Origin: Eudromia elegans
Taxonomy: Eukaryota > Chordata > Aves > Tinamiformes > Tinamidae
Length of the DNA: 64,000 nt
Reading direction: 5' to 3'
Assembly: GCA_003342815.1 (NCBI GenBank)
Contig: PTEX01000015.1
Span: 5,759,151-5,823,150 of the forward strand
How positions within the stretch are numbered: the first letter of the stretch is position 1; every line of letters starts with the position of its first letter. Under the pieces are notes generated by a model. It had not been told where the DNA came from. It did no database searches and worked only from the letters and a program-made list of their open reading frames with translations. Below are positions 27,201 to 41,245 of the stretch, one piece after another. The position numbers and the translations under genes were made by a program.

Positions 27201-30200
27201 TGAGTACTGTAATAATTTGTATTTGACTCATAAGGGCTAACTGGTAAGTTCAATTAAACTCCAAACCACTATCTCAATTTACAAAAATACAAAGCACCTA
27301 TAGGTAGAAATTAATTTTATCTTTGCATGCTGTTTTTTTCCAGATCAGTAATGGTAGCTTGACCTTCTCCACACACAATGAAGTGAATACATTGAGCCCT
27401 TACACAGTATGTCCGATTTCCTATAACTATCAAGGCACAAATCTGAGAAGAACAATTGCTGGGTCTTGAGCAGAACAACTTCTTCTGACGGCAGGTTGGG
27501 CACACATTGGGTTGCTTTGGTTGCAAAAGTGAGCATACACAGAGAACTGTTGCTGGGAAAACACACTCTGGAAATCATTCTGGCAGCTAAAGAGGGGCTG
27601 CAGTGCATTTTTCACAGTAATGACAAATGCATGCAAGACTGTCACTGGGGCAACCTGGTGATTATAGAGCAGAGGCCCAAGTAGCTACCTGTTCTTGCTC
27701 TTCTTTAAGCTAATAACAAAACTTCTACTGGGAGTATCTTCCATACAGTAAACATTCAATAGACAGTCCTGCATACAGTCAACAGAATTTTAAAAATATT
27801 CATTTTTATATTAGTTATATTATTATTAGTTATATATTTATATTAGTTCACAACTTTTATGGGCTTGGAGATATCTTAAAAATAAACTTGTCTGCTTCCA
27901 ATAGAAAGAAGTGATTAATCAGACCCACAACAATTGAAACAAACTACCCATATTTGCAAAACATAAGACTGGCTCACGAAGAGAGATTCAAGACCTGAGT
28001 CATGAGCAAAACATGTCAGGTGTAGTACTGAAATCAAAAAAGATTGCTCATTAGTAAAGATCTGCAAGATGCATGTGTAACTGTCCAATGAGTAAATTGA
28101 AGCTGGAGCAAAGGAGGAAATTTGTTGTGTTCAGCATCAGATTTGCCTGTCACACCGAGGGCAGGCGGAGGTGGTTGGCCAGCGCTGCATCTCCTGCGAA
28201 TAGACACCCACAACTGGTGCTCACTGAGCTGGCTGCACCCACATCTTTCACATCTTCTGCCAGAGCCCACTGAGTGAATTCCCAAGCTGACCTCCAACTC
28301 CTAGTCCTCCTTAATTAGCAGGTACTTGTCATGCCTCTTTGCAGCACAATTATTTTTTATTGCCATCTTTGGAGGACCACTGCTTTGGATTGCAACATTG
28401 CAGAAGCTGTGTCACCTCATGTCACTGCACTCCTAAGCCCCTTCTCATCACACTTCACTCTTGTGAAATAGGGCTGCGGAGAAACAGGGCCCTGGAGAGA
28501 GGAAATAACAAAACTGTGTCAAGAAGCACTGAAATAAACATCTACTGTGGCTGCTTCCCTGTTCTAGAAACAGGACTTCTCCCTCGGGCAGGGGCTGCAA
28601 CCTCCTGCAGGAAAGCGGTGGTGCTGGTGGCTGCTGGGGCTCTGCCTGCCCTGCCACGGGCTCGGCGCCCCTTCCTGCCACGCGGAGCCTGCCGTGACGT
28701 TAGCTGCATCCGGCTGCGGCCAAAACAGCTCCGCCGGGCGCCTGTGACCTGCCTGTCTGTCTGGGGAGCCCCGGTCTGAGGCTGACCATGGTCACCACCA
28801 CTGACCCCAGTGTGCTTGTCCTACCAGGCCAGCATCGCCCTTGTGGAGAGCGCCTTCCATGTTGCTCCCTCCCTTCCCTTGCACAACCTCTTTGGACGTG
28901 GCACTCCGAAAAGGCAACTGTTGCTCCTCATAGCAGAGCACTTCAGCAAATCCAACACCAACTCTATCGCTGGAGCTCCTCGCCTCCTTCGCAGCCAGAC
29001 TTGGCATCCGCTGCCAACTGCTATGGTTGCTCATTTAAGAGCAAGTTACTCGTACCGGAAAACGAATGCTAAAAGTCTTGCTCTGGCAGACGTCGAGCTT
29101 TGCTCAAAAGCATATGTGTAGCTAGTGCCAGAGACTCCTCCACAACGACAGCACGTGGCTTTGCTCCCTCTTGAAGGAGTTTCCTCATCCAAGGCACTGT
29201 GCAAGCCGTGACAAATGAGTCACTTTTTAGCAAACAATTTGTACCAATTAACGATGCATCACTTCATACTGACAGGCCTCAGGGCTCCACCAGCGTTGTG
29301 CTATTTTTAATTCTGCCTCCAGACATATCAGGCCTCTCTGATGGGAAGAAATGCCCACCGCCCTAGGCCTCCCTCTCATTTGCCTTTCCTGCACTCCTCC
29401 TGCTGCAGAGCAGAACCAGCACAAGCGCCAGTGGCCTCCTTGGAGTGACCATGAAGCCGGTGTAGGACCTGCCCAGTCCTGGTGCCCAGGTTAGTCAAAT
29501 CACCTCCAAGAGCCCCAGTGCTGAACATACCCAGCCGTTCACATCCACACTGGTGTTAGCGCAGCCCAGATCAGGCAGTTCATGTTTAGGGGTCATATTT
29601 TGGCGCTCATGGTACGGAGGTGAGTGTTACATTCTGCACACCTTCTCTCAATCCTTAGTTTGCTTCTTAGCCTCTGAGATGATGAACTAGTGAGTCTTGA
29701 CCACAGTCTCCTCACTTCTGACCCTCGCAACAATTATCAGCCCTGGCTTTAATGATAAAATGCAGTAAATTTATTTTATTTTCAGTCTGTATAGCTAACA
29801 TAAAAGGGTTCAAACAAGGGATATGAAACTTGGATAATCATATTACAAGGTGTGGGATAAGATCCTTAGAGGACAAAGCCCTGGGGCAGGCCGTGCCTTG
29901 GAGAACATTGAGGAGACGGAGTGGAGAGAGCAGATGAAGGCTGCAGCCCCTGCACATGGTCTGTGCTCGCCAGCTTGTGGGGACAGGCCCATACACACAG
30001 ACTGATCTTCCCTTGTCGCAGAAGGAAAATATTGCAGCTAGGGCCTGTTCTCTGCCCTCACAGGCAAACATGACACACAATTCTTCTCACAAATTTAGTG
30101 CACATCACCTTAAAAAATCTTGCCTTATGCCCTTTTCAGGGCACACTGTTCCACAGGGACTTTTCCACACTGTTTTAGAAAACAGGAATATTTCCTAATT

Positions 30201-33200
30201 TCCAACCTACCTGTATTTGTTACCATGCAAATGTTGACTTGTACCAATGTTGTCCTAATTTATAGAGTTATTTGTTATTATGAAATGTATGGCCTTTTAT
30301 TTTATTGTACATTGTCATTAATGGAAATATCAAGGAAGATGAGTCTTAAGACCAAGGAGTTTCCACTTCTTATATCTTCTAGCTTCAGAACATAGTTGAT
30401 ATATTCGTGGTGGAAATTTGTGAGGTTATAATGGTTGCACGGTGTCTGTAAAATGGTCGATGTTCCTATCATCTCTGAAATGGTAATAGTTTTTCTAATA
30501 GTTTCAGAGTTCCACTCACAGCATTCCTAAACGCTTCTCTCCATGGAAATGTATGCTAGAAATCATATGCTCACTTTTGTACTCTAGAGACTCAGAGGAC
30601 ATGCCAGTAGGAAAGAATAATATTGAACCTCTGAGGTTGGTTTGTTTGACCAGGAAGGCAGATCTGGCCATTTCTATGCTGGTGGTTTCAAGCTCGCGGA
30701 GCATCTCCCTATCCTAGGAAGCTGTTGGACTGGCCCGTGGCAGCTAGCACACTTCTTGACTAATTCCTGGGTGCAGTTAGAGTGCCGTAGGTGGTCTGCA
30801 TGCAGCAACTCTGTTTCGGACCATGAGACAATTTATTAGCATAGGTGTAAGCTACTCCGTGCCAGTTGGCTGCAGCACTGGGGAATGTTCCTGGGCACAT
30901 CTGATTTAGTAATATAGACGTAGCCTTTGCGAACACCACCATAGGGCACCTTGTCATTTGCATGGTAATAGAGAGTTATATGACCCATATCTATTTGAAT
31001 ATGAAAGCATCTTTTCCCCTGTAAAAAATATCTGCACCTGCTGTTATTCGCAGAGAGTTCAGTGCACCCTCAACCATGCTGGCTTAGGAGGCCATTCCCT
31101 GCTACGAGAGCACCTGGTAGGAGCAGTCTGAGTCGTGCACTGAGCGTTTGCTCAGTAGAAGCAGAACCTGTATTAGACAAACTGACAGCAAAATGGTATG
31201 GTCCATAAGCCAACTTAGGTGCCAGGATGCCCAGCATTCTTTGAAATAAGGGGGGTAGGAGGTAAATGGCACAACATTTGCAAGCACAATGTGAAGAGCT
31301 ATCACCAGAGTGGGCGCAGGACAGCTTGCAGGGCTGGCACAGGCGACTAAAAAGCTCATCTGTCATTACTGGGGGCAGTCCAAAAGAGGTAGGCATTGAA
31401 AGCACTCCGCGTGCTGGGGCGTGGCATGGCAAGCGGCCGTGCCCAGGGAAGGAGCGTGAGGAAATGCGATGCTGCACTACGCTGTCGTGTCCCTGCCAGC
31501 TGGCAACTGCTTATGGCTTTATGTAATTTTGAGATCTACCGAAAGTTTGGATGAGCCTGCCTGTTACGTTTCCTCAGTACTCATCTGCCAGTGGAGATGT
31601 CTATTGGAGCAGGTAAAAATGTTTAGAAAGCAATAAAAATAACTTTATTAGGAAGCAGCCAACCAAGCAGACAAGAAATTAGTTTGCAAATGGCAGTAAA
31701 GTGTTTGCCATGCTGCCTGTGGAGAGGATCCTGACCCCAAGGGGTGTCACTTCCCTGATGATGGAGTCACTTGCTATCAGCAGGTCTGCTCTTCTCCCTG
31801 CTGTTGCGTGGGCAGAGAAGGCAGGGGCCGCATATCCAAGCACATGGTAGTCCCCATGTCCTGACTGACCCAGTGCCTGCCACAGCATTTTCCAGGGCTT
31901 TCTAAGCTCACAAGTGCCATAATAGCACAGAAACGGTGCTGGAGCTATAGAGCCATCTGCTCCATAATTTCCCCTGCTCCCATTCTCACTTCCCACGCCC
32001 TTTTTCCTCGCCCTCCTAAACATTTGTGGCACTCTGATATCATCTTGCTCGCTCTGACCATCAGCAACGTGCTCATGTTTCCGCTAGCTACTCACTTGTG
32101 GTGGTGACTGAGCTTAGAGTCAGCATCCTGTAGCAAATCCCCACAATTTCTTCTTTCTCCTCACCTCCTTCTTTGAAGAAGTTCCATCTTCAAAGTCCTC
32201 AGTGGCTGCTGCAGCCCAGAAAAGGTTCAAGTCCTGCCATGCACCAATGAATGAATCTCAGTATATTCTTTGTCTGTGGAATATAATAAAAGAAAACACC
32301 TTTTCATATTCTTTCCCTTAGGAAGGTCACAGCTGGATACGACTCACAGTTCACTAAGCTGTTATTTCTTCTTTCTTTCTGTGTGTCCTACCAGAAGCAT
32401 TTGCCTCCCAGGTTGTTAGTCCACAGAAATGATAGCAATGGCTTAAGATTTCAGTTATTTTTATAAAAATCAAGAAAATATTTTTAGGCTTCACAGAAGG
32501 ACAGGAAAAACCTCCAGTGTGACCTTTTTACCAGTTATGGTCTTTATATCACAGTCCATCTATGTTAATTTATTGCAGATGCTATTATATTGGGAAAAGG
32601 CAACATTTTCTTAGCTCTGGAATAAAATTTTCTCATTAAAAGGCTTTTGTCACTCAGTGGCAAAAGAATGCCTGTGGGTTACAGGAGGAAATAAGAATCC
32701 CACTGATCCTTTGAGTGAAAGATCTTCAGGCTTTATCAGCTGAGGATGAAAAAATATAGACAAACATAGACAGGATGCTGAACTTTGATACAGAAGCCTG
32801 CGCACACCAGACCCACCTTCTCTTTCCACCCTTTGCTCAGCAAGCACACACCAGGCAGCACTTTAGGGACTTCACAAAGCAGTACTGCCAACATAGTTCA
32901 TAACAGAGACTACCCAGAGACTAGTGCTGGTATTAAGTGTCCTAAATTCAGTATATATTATATGTAGACAGATATAGTGGGCATGCATAATATAGTCACT
33001 TCTGTTAAGTCTGACCTTCTAAATACTTATAGAAAGCAGCACTCAGTTAGAGACTAGTAGAAAACAAATCTTGCTGCAGGTTTGTGTGTCAGCTCTCTTC
33101 ATCTTGGACTGCACGTGCTGGTGATGGTGACTGGCAAAGAGAAACACACAGCCTCTTCCCCTGACTGAAGCAAAAGGCATCTGAGCAAGTTATAATTACC

Positions 33201-36200
33201 CGAAGAATTGCACTGGTCGTCAGATTACATGGAATCCTTCTGCAGGCAGCATCAGCTGTGGCTCCAGTGCTGCTGGTGTTTCCCCCCTGGTGTCTGTTTG
33301 TTGCACCCAAAGGCCCAGCAGACAGCTGCATACATGCTTGATTCAGAGCTGCTCTAGCCCGGGGCCCTCTTCTGCTTCCTCTGCTCTTGGAGTCTCCCCC
33401 AAGGCTGCTGGTGGTATCATCCTGTTCTAAAAGTCCAATTTTAAAAGTCTGAAAGCCACAGAACAGGCTGTGGAGTCCATGCTGGGCGAAGCCCTTGTAA
33501 AATCTATTAGAAAATTATCATTGGTGTTTTAACTTGTGGCAAGGGTCCAAAACTAATCTGGAGCAAAGCTTATGTTTGTGCACAGCTGTTGGTGGTGCAC
33601 TGCTGGTCAAACCAAACAATACCCAATATTAACACTTCAAAAAAGCCACATGGAGTCAAGTTTCACTCAAAAATGCTTTCAGAAGGATTTTAAATCCATT
33701 TTTCCATCCACCATCTCTGGCAGCCCTTCTTGCCCTACCACAACTTCATAAGAAGGGGCGAAATGCTGGAGAAGACTCATGTTGTGCAGGCTGAAAGGCA
33801 TCTTGCATCAGGTATTCACATCAGTTCCCCATGTTAGCAGGCTTTTCCTGCCATAGGGAACGGAGGAAAACCAGAGCAGCACCAGGATGTGCAGTCACCT
33901 TTAATGATCATGCAAGAACTGGATTTGCAGGGCTTGGCCTCGTGGGCAGTTGGCAGTGAACAGACAACATTGGCAGCTCAGGCATGAGGACAAATACTTC
34001 TCCTATGTCCCAATGTCTAAGATTCATACCAGGATTTCTAATTTTGTTTAATAGCACTTTTACATTTTCATTTCAGCCAGGGTATATAATTATGATCCTA
34101 CAGTACTAAATAATTACAAAACCGAGGATAACTCTGTGTGTGATTTACAATTCCAAAGTAAAACTAACCTTGTTTCTGTGCACTGAATATATTTCCCTGA
34201 TCAGTTCACACTTACGCATGGAAATTCAAGAAAAGTGATGCTACTGATACTTTTTCCAGCTGGTTGTAGGTAAGGTCTTTCCTACTTCACACTTATGGCC
34301 TGGGAGGAATGGTTTTATTACCACTGAACTGTAAGGAAAATGGAGAAAAGTAGAGAACAGCTGGGTTTAATGAGCTGGAGCAGATACAGATATCAAAGCC
34401 GCCTGTACACTTGTCATTTAAAGAGCACTACATGTATATAAATGATGAGCAACTTAAATCAAGATTTTTGTTACAAATGTTACAATGGGAAGAATACTTT
34501 GAAAAAAATATTTTTAAAATAGCGTCTTAAATTACTCCATTGGTCACAAGCAAGCCCTAGCCAAACTAATTTATGAAGGCTTAAACTATCAATCTCTGTG
34601 CAAATATGATGGACTTTTCATTATGGACTATGCCACTGGTTTCCTTTCATGGTTGTTGATGGACTTGTTCTTCTTTTTCTCTTGCATTTTACTTCAAATT
34701 ATACGGGTGTTTTGAAGCTAAATGTCAAAAATACTGGTAGAAACACATATCTATCCTTTTTAAAAAGCTATTCCAGAGGTGAAGCCTCTATAGTTTCTAA
34801 CCTTAGTGCAGGTTTCAAGTGTGACTGTAAAGGAAACAGTTTAAATCCATTCAAGAGAGATGTGATGGTTTTATAATTTCAGTGAAGGCCTTAAAAATAA
34901 ATCATATGTTAAGAGGATCTCCATACTTCAACACTAATGCAATCTTAAATGACAGGATCTGGTTTTGGAATATATAATTTTCTCTATGGGATTAAAGATG
35001 TCAATTTATATTAATGCAAATAAATTTAGCTGCTTAAATTTAGGCTGAGATTAATTATTTTTCATGTTGGTAGTCTGACAGTTTCCAGTATCTAAATAAG
35101 ATGAAGATCAAATCATGATGGAAAAACATTTCATTAGGAATTTGTCCTTTAAATCAAAGCTAATAGTTAGTCCTAGGGCTAGGAATTTAATAAAAAAAAA
35201 AGTGATTATTAAAAATGGCTTAGAGGAAATTAAATGCACCCAAAATGTGTTACTTCTATAATAATGACAATATCTGTGTTTAAAACTCAAATCAGCTTTC
35301 CCTAATTACCCATGAAAAATTGCTATTTCACTTTTATGGATTCAGTCTAATATCCTTATCTTCAAACAGCTACCTGGAGACACGCAGGCAGCAAGCACAA
35401 CTAGTAACGTGCACCTAGTAACATGCAGATCTACAAAATTGTGCCCTTTCCAAGGAAATTCAGTCAGGGAGAATTTGGATGGTCCACTTTGTCAGCGGGC
35501 TGGTGCTTGGCAGACTTTTGTAACTCGCCTCTTGCCAAGAGCTCTTTCCAGCAGATGGAAACAGCTGGTTGTGGCTGAGTTTGAAGTGCAGAAGGAGCCC
35601 TCATGAAGGGCCCGTTGTATCATCCCAGTGACTTTTTTCTTGCTGCTGGGTTTTCGTTGTACCGGGGCACAATTTACGCAGGCCCTTGGGGTGAGCATGC
35701 ACTGAGGGACTTGGTGTGACGAAAGGGAATGCAGGGCGAGTTCTTGCATTACAGGAGAAGGCCCACAGGTTGAGATGAGGTACAACCTTTGGGAATGTCA
35801 AGCCTTGTTCTAAAGTAATAGAGGCTTCTTCTTACTGATGACATCAAGATACTTGTGGTAGGGAATTTTATTATTTGAAGAGTGGCCATTCAGAAACTTT
35901 CAGGCTCTTCAAGGAAAAGCAGAAGACTACATAAGCTTCCTATGGTATTCTTCCTATTAATGGAGGTACCTGAGCCATGCATTTCTCTCTGTGCAAAAGA
36001 TGATGATATGAATTACTTGTCTCATTTGAAATGTATATTATAAACAATCAATTTATAACATAATCACATAAAAAGTATTTTGATTAGGTCTATCAATAAA
36101 TCTTGTATGATTGTTGTGCTGTTCTAGCAATAGTCTTACATAGGTTACAGAATTCACACAAATGAGAATTATAACCACCTCGAGTGCAGAAAATACTTAG

Positions 36201-39200
36201 ATATTTTTATTTCTTCCTAGACATTAGCCAATCCCCTGGGAAGCAATAGTATTAGTCCTGCCACTCAAAAAACTACTTGTTTATATATGCTAAATACAAA
36301 AAAAATCAGCCGACAAGCCCAACAGTGACCAAGGTGAATTCACAACTTAGCTCGGTGCTTGTGCTGATGTCTGTAAAATATCAGGCAAAGGTCTATCTCT
36401 AAACCCCAAATCTCCACATATCAAAATGCAGATTGATTTGCACCATTCAGCCTGAGAACAACATTGCCACATCCTCCAACCAGACACAGCTCTTCTTCAG
36501 CAGTAATCCACTAGCTAAAATCTCCAAAGCTAAAAGCTCCAAAAGCCAAAGCTAAAACGTAAATGACAGTTCAAAATGCACCAAATGGCTAGATAGAAAA
36601 GATGAGTGTGGATTTTGCTGCAATCTATATTAATAGGAATCAGGAGGTATTGTTTGTGTATGCAGCAGGGTTAAACTCGGTTTAAAGCAATGCAACCAAA
36701 AGAAGATGGCCTGGGGGTTCTGAAGTGCCATGATATAGTGATTTATTCAGTTGGGGGCATTTTCCTCTGGAAATTGCACAATAGAATAGTTGCGGCTGTG
36801 CAGGGGAGTAGCATCATCTTTCATTTAACCTTTACTACTAATACCAACATCTTCCAATACGCACTTCATAGCTCTCCAGATTACAAAAGGAATCTCTCCA
36901 TGATAACCCTCTGCGTTGCCAGCAGGCCTCTAATTCAGCACTGTCCAGGCGACCGTGCAAGGCAGCTCCCACATCAAAAGATATTATGTGACTGGTTAAA
37001 GCCTGTCACATATCCCGCAGCCCTCCTAATCATGCTTTTTTTCTATTATTTTCTGTTTCTCCATAGGTTTTTTTCCTTTAAAGGAAAGGCTTTCCTTTAA
37101 AGCCATTTTAGATGTAAATCAATATTGAAAGGCTCACGGAGTGGAGGAGCAGAAGGAAGAGCAGGAGCCGAGGTGCCTATTTCTCTCTGGTCTCTGTTCC
37201 ATAGAGCAATCTGCCTTTTAAGATAGTGTTTTGGCAGCTGAGAACAAGCAGAACTGGGCGTGTGACCTCCCCATTTGTCATCAGCAAGTCTAGTTTCAGT
37301 AAAAGGTAAAAGATGGGACAGAAGAGATAGAAGATTAGCACAGAAAGAAATATAAAGGAGGCAGAGCAATTAACTTGCAACCCTGCAGCAGTTTCTGGTC
37401 TTGGCTAAGGTCACAGCATTTGCAAATACTGTGGCATATATTTCTATACACTAAACTTACTCATAAAGCATCTTTTGTATCTAAACAAACATGAGTAACT
37501 TTATATATCTTTGAAAGGGCCTACACACACTTATAAGGATTGCATAAAGCTTGCAAAATAGCTGCGATGAATATGCACACAAGTAGTTACGCTAGTTTTG
37601 GCTTTTCTTCCAAAATAATATCTTTGACATGAATCAGATCAAAGGTGTGTCCCTAAGTGCATCCTGTCTAGGACTATAATCCAAAAGAAGAAAACATACA
37701 GAAATATAAAGAAAAAGCAAATAGTGAAGGATGCCTTTTATGCACTATTTTCTATGAATCACAGGTGAAAGGAGTTGAACTGAAATGAATTCACTGCAGT
37801 TCACAATCCTTCCTAAACCTATCATTTGAGAATTTGTCTAAATCTTTTTAAGTCTTTGACACTTTTAAAGCTCCCTTATGTTTTATTCCCATACAACTTT
37901 GAAAAAAGCTCCCAAAATATCTATCGACTCGACAGTGATGTTCAAAACGTCTGTTTCAAAGATGTTGGGACAAGCATGTGTACAATTGATGTGCAACTGA
38001 ACTTTTGCATTCATACACAGTTATCTAGCCTGGGAGCACCTCAGGACAAATCTGATTTATTGCAACAAAACCTTATCACTCAAACTTCAAACGTTTATCA
38101 ACTACAATCTCGTTACATAAATTTAAATGAGATATGTTCATTCTAGGAACAGAAAATAGCCAATTGCATTTGGGCAAAGTCACTTGAGTTTCTTTACTTT
38201 TCTTCCACTCAAATATGAAGAGGCTGGGTTTTTGTTTGTTTGTTTGTTTTTTAATTGAGGAAAATAGAAATATTGAAACCTAGTAGTTTCTCTGTATACT
38301 GACAAGGAACTAATAAAAACTACTGCCTCGTCTCTTGCAGTATGGCTTTCCATTTTGTGCAATGTAGCATCCTCTAGATTTCCTTCAGTGTTTCACCTTT
38401 CTCTTTATTTTTTCACCTTGCCTATTTGCCTGTTAGTGAACAGAAATAAATAACTGAGAAGAGTTTAAAATGGTTAAACATTTTGCTTTGTTTCTTGAGG
38501 GGGAAACAGAGCTGATTTTGTTATTCTTTTTGTGTGAAATCTCCGTGCGTTGTTTCCAAGTGGCTGAAGTATCCTTTGGAGTGATCCCTGTTTCTATCTG
38601 AAGAATGTTCATTTGAGCATATTAAAGGGAAAAGGAAAAGTTCTCAGGTGAAAGAACACTGTTGTTAATGTAGCACACTATACAGTGGAAAAAATCACAC
38701 TATGCTTCAATGCTTTATAAATGCTTTATAAAATCACCTGATTGCTAAGCTAAATTCTAGAGAGAGAGAAAAAAAAAAGCCTTTTGTTACAATAACAAAA
38801 GCCTGGTAGATACTAGCTGAATGGAGAAAGCTGCAAACTGTGAAGTTGCACACGTGGCCACATGCTTTAGTTCCAGAGTTGTTTTTAAAAGTTACTATTC
38901 CAAGGCAGGGCAACACTTCGCCAGAATATCAGTACACTTTTTTCACCTTTGACCCAAGATAATGGATTTTAGCAGTATTAACAAATCACACTGAAGTCTT
39001 TCCGGGAGAAATCCAAAGGGAAAATATGTGGCTTTTCCCTCTAGGCTTCTTCAAAGGTATTCATCATTGTCACTGCAATAAACATCATCAGATCCATTGT
39101 GCTGCTAGTCTTGGAAGGCCGAAGGAATCTCCTGGAAGAGTAGTTTTTATGAGGGCATAGTCAATTCCCATCATTGTCCCTGCAAAGGAGGTGTGGAATC

Positions 39201-41200
39201 CAAACTGTGCTTTCTTCTTCCTTAACACCTAGCTTATCCGTATCTCCCATATATTTCACTTCGCTTTGATGCCACATAATAACAACACATCAAGAAGCTG
39301 AATTTTCCATCTGAACTCTGAATAATTCCAAGCTTTTGTGCCTGAAATACTGACAGCTTTCTTTTATTTAGCAGAATAAGAACCTAGTTGGTGCAGCAAA
39401 ACACTAGAGTAAAATATTTTGGCAAATATTTTTTTTTCTACATAGGAATTCTTTGATTTCCTTGGAGAAAACTGCTGGAATTACAAGCACTATTGGCTCA
39501 CAGTTCAAAATCTGAGATCTATGATATAAGTATGCATGTTCACATGTAATCTTTGATTATAAAAGACAGTGAGATTTTGAGGAAGTAGGGAGCTCTAGCA
39601 TCTTTTAAACAGATAGTACCGGCTTTACCTGTTTTCCCACACCTGTAAATCATAGGAGACTCTCTGGAGTTCCAGAGTTCAATGTTCCCTGAAAAGCAAA
39701 AAAGGCAGCATCCAGCAGAAGAAGTAAGAAATATAACAAAGAAAAAAATGGGGATGTCTTTTAACTTTTATTAGCTTATCTTCATTGGACATATTTAAGT
39801 CATTTGGAAAAAAAATAAGGGTAGAACAGACCAGAAAAAAGATGATAATGTTAAAAAGGGACACTTAGATGAATAAGACCAATGAGGTAATCTGTAAGTG
39901 CCAGGAAAGGATTATTTGTACAACAGAAATGATTGCAATAGAAGACCACAATTCTTTTGTCAAGACTGATTCTTTTTTATTCAAAATGCAAGTAAGCCTT
40001 GGAGTACCTTGTGGCATGTGGTATACTAGGCAGTAATGTGAAAGGCACCTGATACTTGCTTAGCTTCCAAAAAGAGAGTAACACTTTGGCACAGCTTAAG
40101 TGGCATAGAAAAGCAGGTGTGAGGTATGAATTTCACTTTACCTGCTTCTATTGCCAACATTGCATGCTCTGCAACTGTATCTGGAATCTCACATACAGAT
40201 TGTGAAACATCCCAGAAAAGACTTACATGATCTCTGGCTGTTTAGCTGTATACCACAGTAAGGAAAAGCTTTCTGGGCAAACCCAATATGACTTATCTTG
40301 CTGCAAAATCTAAGTGAGCTCCACATAACAGTCACACAATTAGAAACTGACATTATTTCTTTGGCACTTATTTTTTTTTAAGAAATTAATATATTTTACT
40401 TAAGTAGCACTAATTGGAAGGTTATCCTTACATTTGAGAAGTGTTTTTTTTAAAAAATTGTATTCAGAAATATCAGCAAGAATTTTGATTCAATGCCATG
40501 TGGATAAATGTAATGTCAACAAAACATCGCCTCTCAGATGAAAATGAGTATTCTATTTGAACATTGCTATACCAGAAACAAGCACAGAGAAACAGCGTAA
40601 TATGATTAAATATATTTAACATGTAAATAAGCTTTTGAATTATTTTATCTCCCTTTGCCCAGAAAAATACCCCCCAGAGTACACAAAGACAACATATATT
40701 GACCCTAAGTTGAACAAAACTCTATGAAATCAGCACTCAGAGATTAATCTAGGGAGTCACTGCATCATGGCTCTACTTTTACTGTGGAATACCTATGATT
40801 TCAATGAATTTCCATCAACAAAAGGCTGGATTTCCATTGCAATATAATATTTAGCATAGTGTATAACACAAGAAAACATGCTTGTGGAAACGTAATGCAT
40901 TTGCAAGGAACTAGCAGCTTGATGTACTTCTAAATATGATACAGTTACTTTGGTAATCAAACTGCTGAAAATGCATGATATTGCTAATTATTTCAGGGGG
41001 ATTGATGTTGTTGTTCCTACTCCATCATTACTGGTTAACTTGCCTTCATTATTTTCCAGATTTATGTTCATCATGACTCAATAGTCAAGCTGGCAATTTA
41101 TTCCTAGTTTCTCTTTTCTGTGCCAGCATTATCCTTTACCATTAATCACCAGTTATCAAGTAACTTATTTCTTCATTTTGATACTGTAACTGATATAATA

Positions 41201-41245
41201 CTTAACATTTTTTAAATGTACCACTTAACATTTTTTAAATGTACA
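41201..41245. repeat. Two-copy 23-bp tandem duplication
   Basis: The word CTTAACATTTTTTAAATGTA occurs at 41201 and again at 41224, giving a perfect two-copy tandem repeat with a 23-bp period. The core ACATTTTTTAAATGT is nearly palindromic. This looks like a recent local duplication by slippage. Confidence 0.9.

Noticed and set aside
32225..32239. GGTTCAAGTCCTGCC resembling a tRNA B box
   Set aside because: No A box at the right distance, no acceptor stem, and no T-run terminator was seen.
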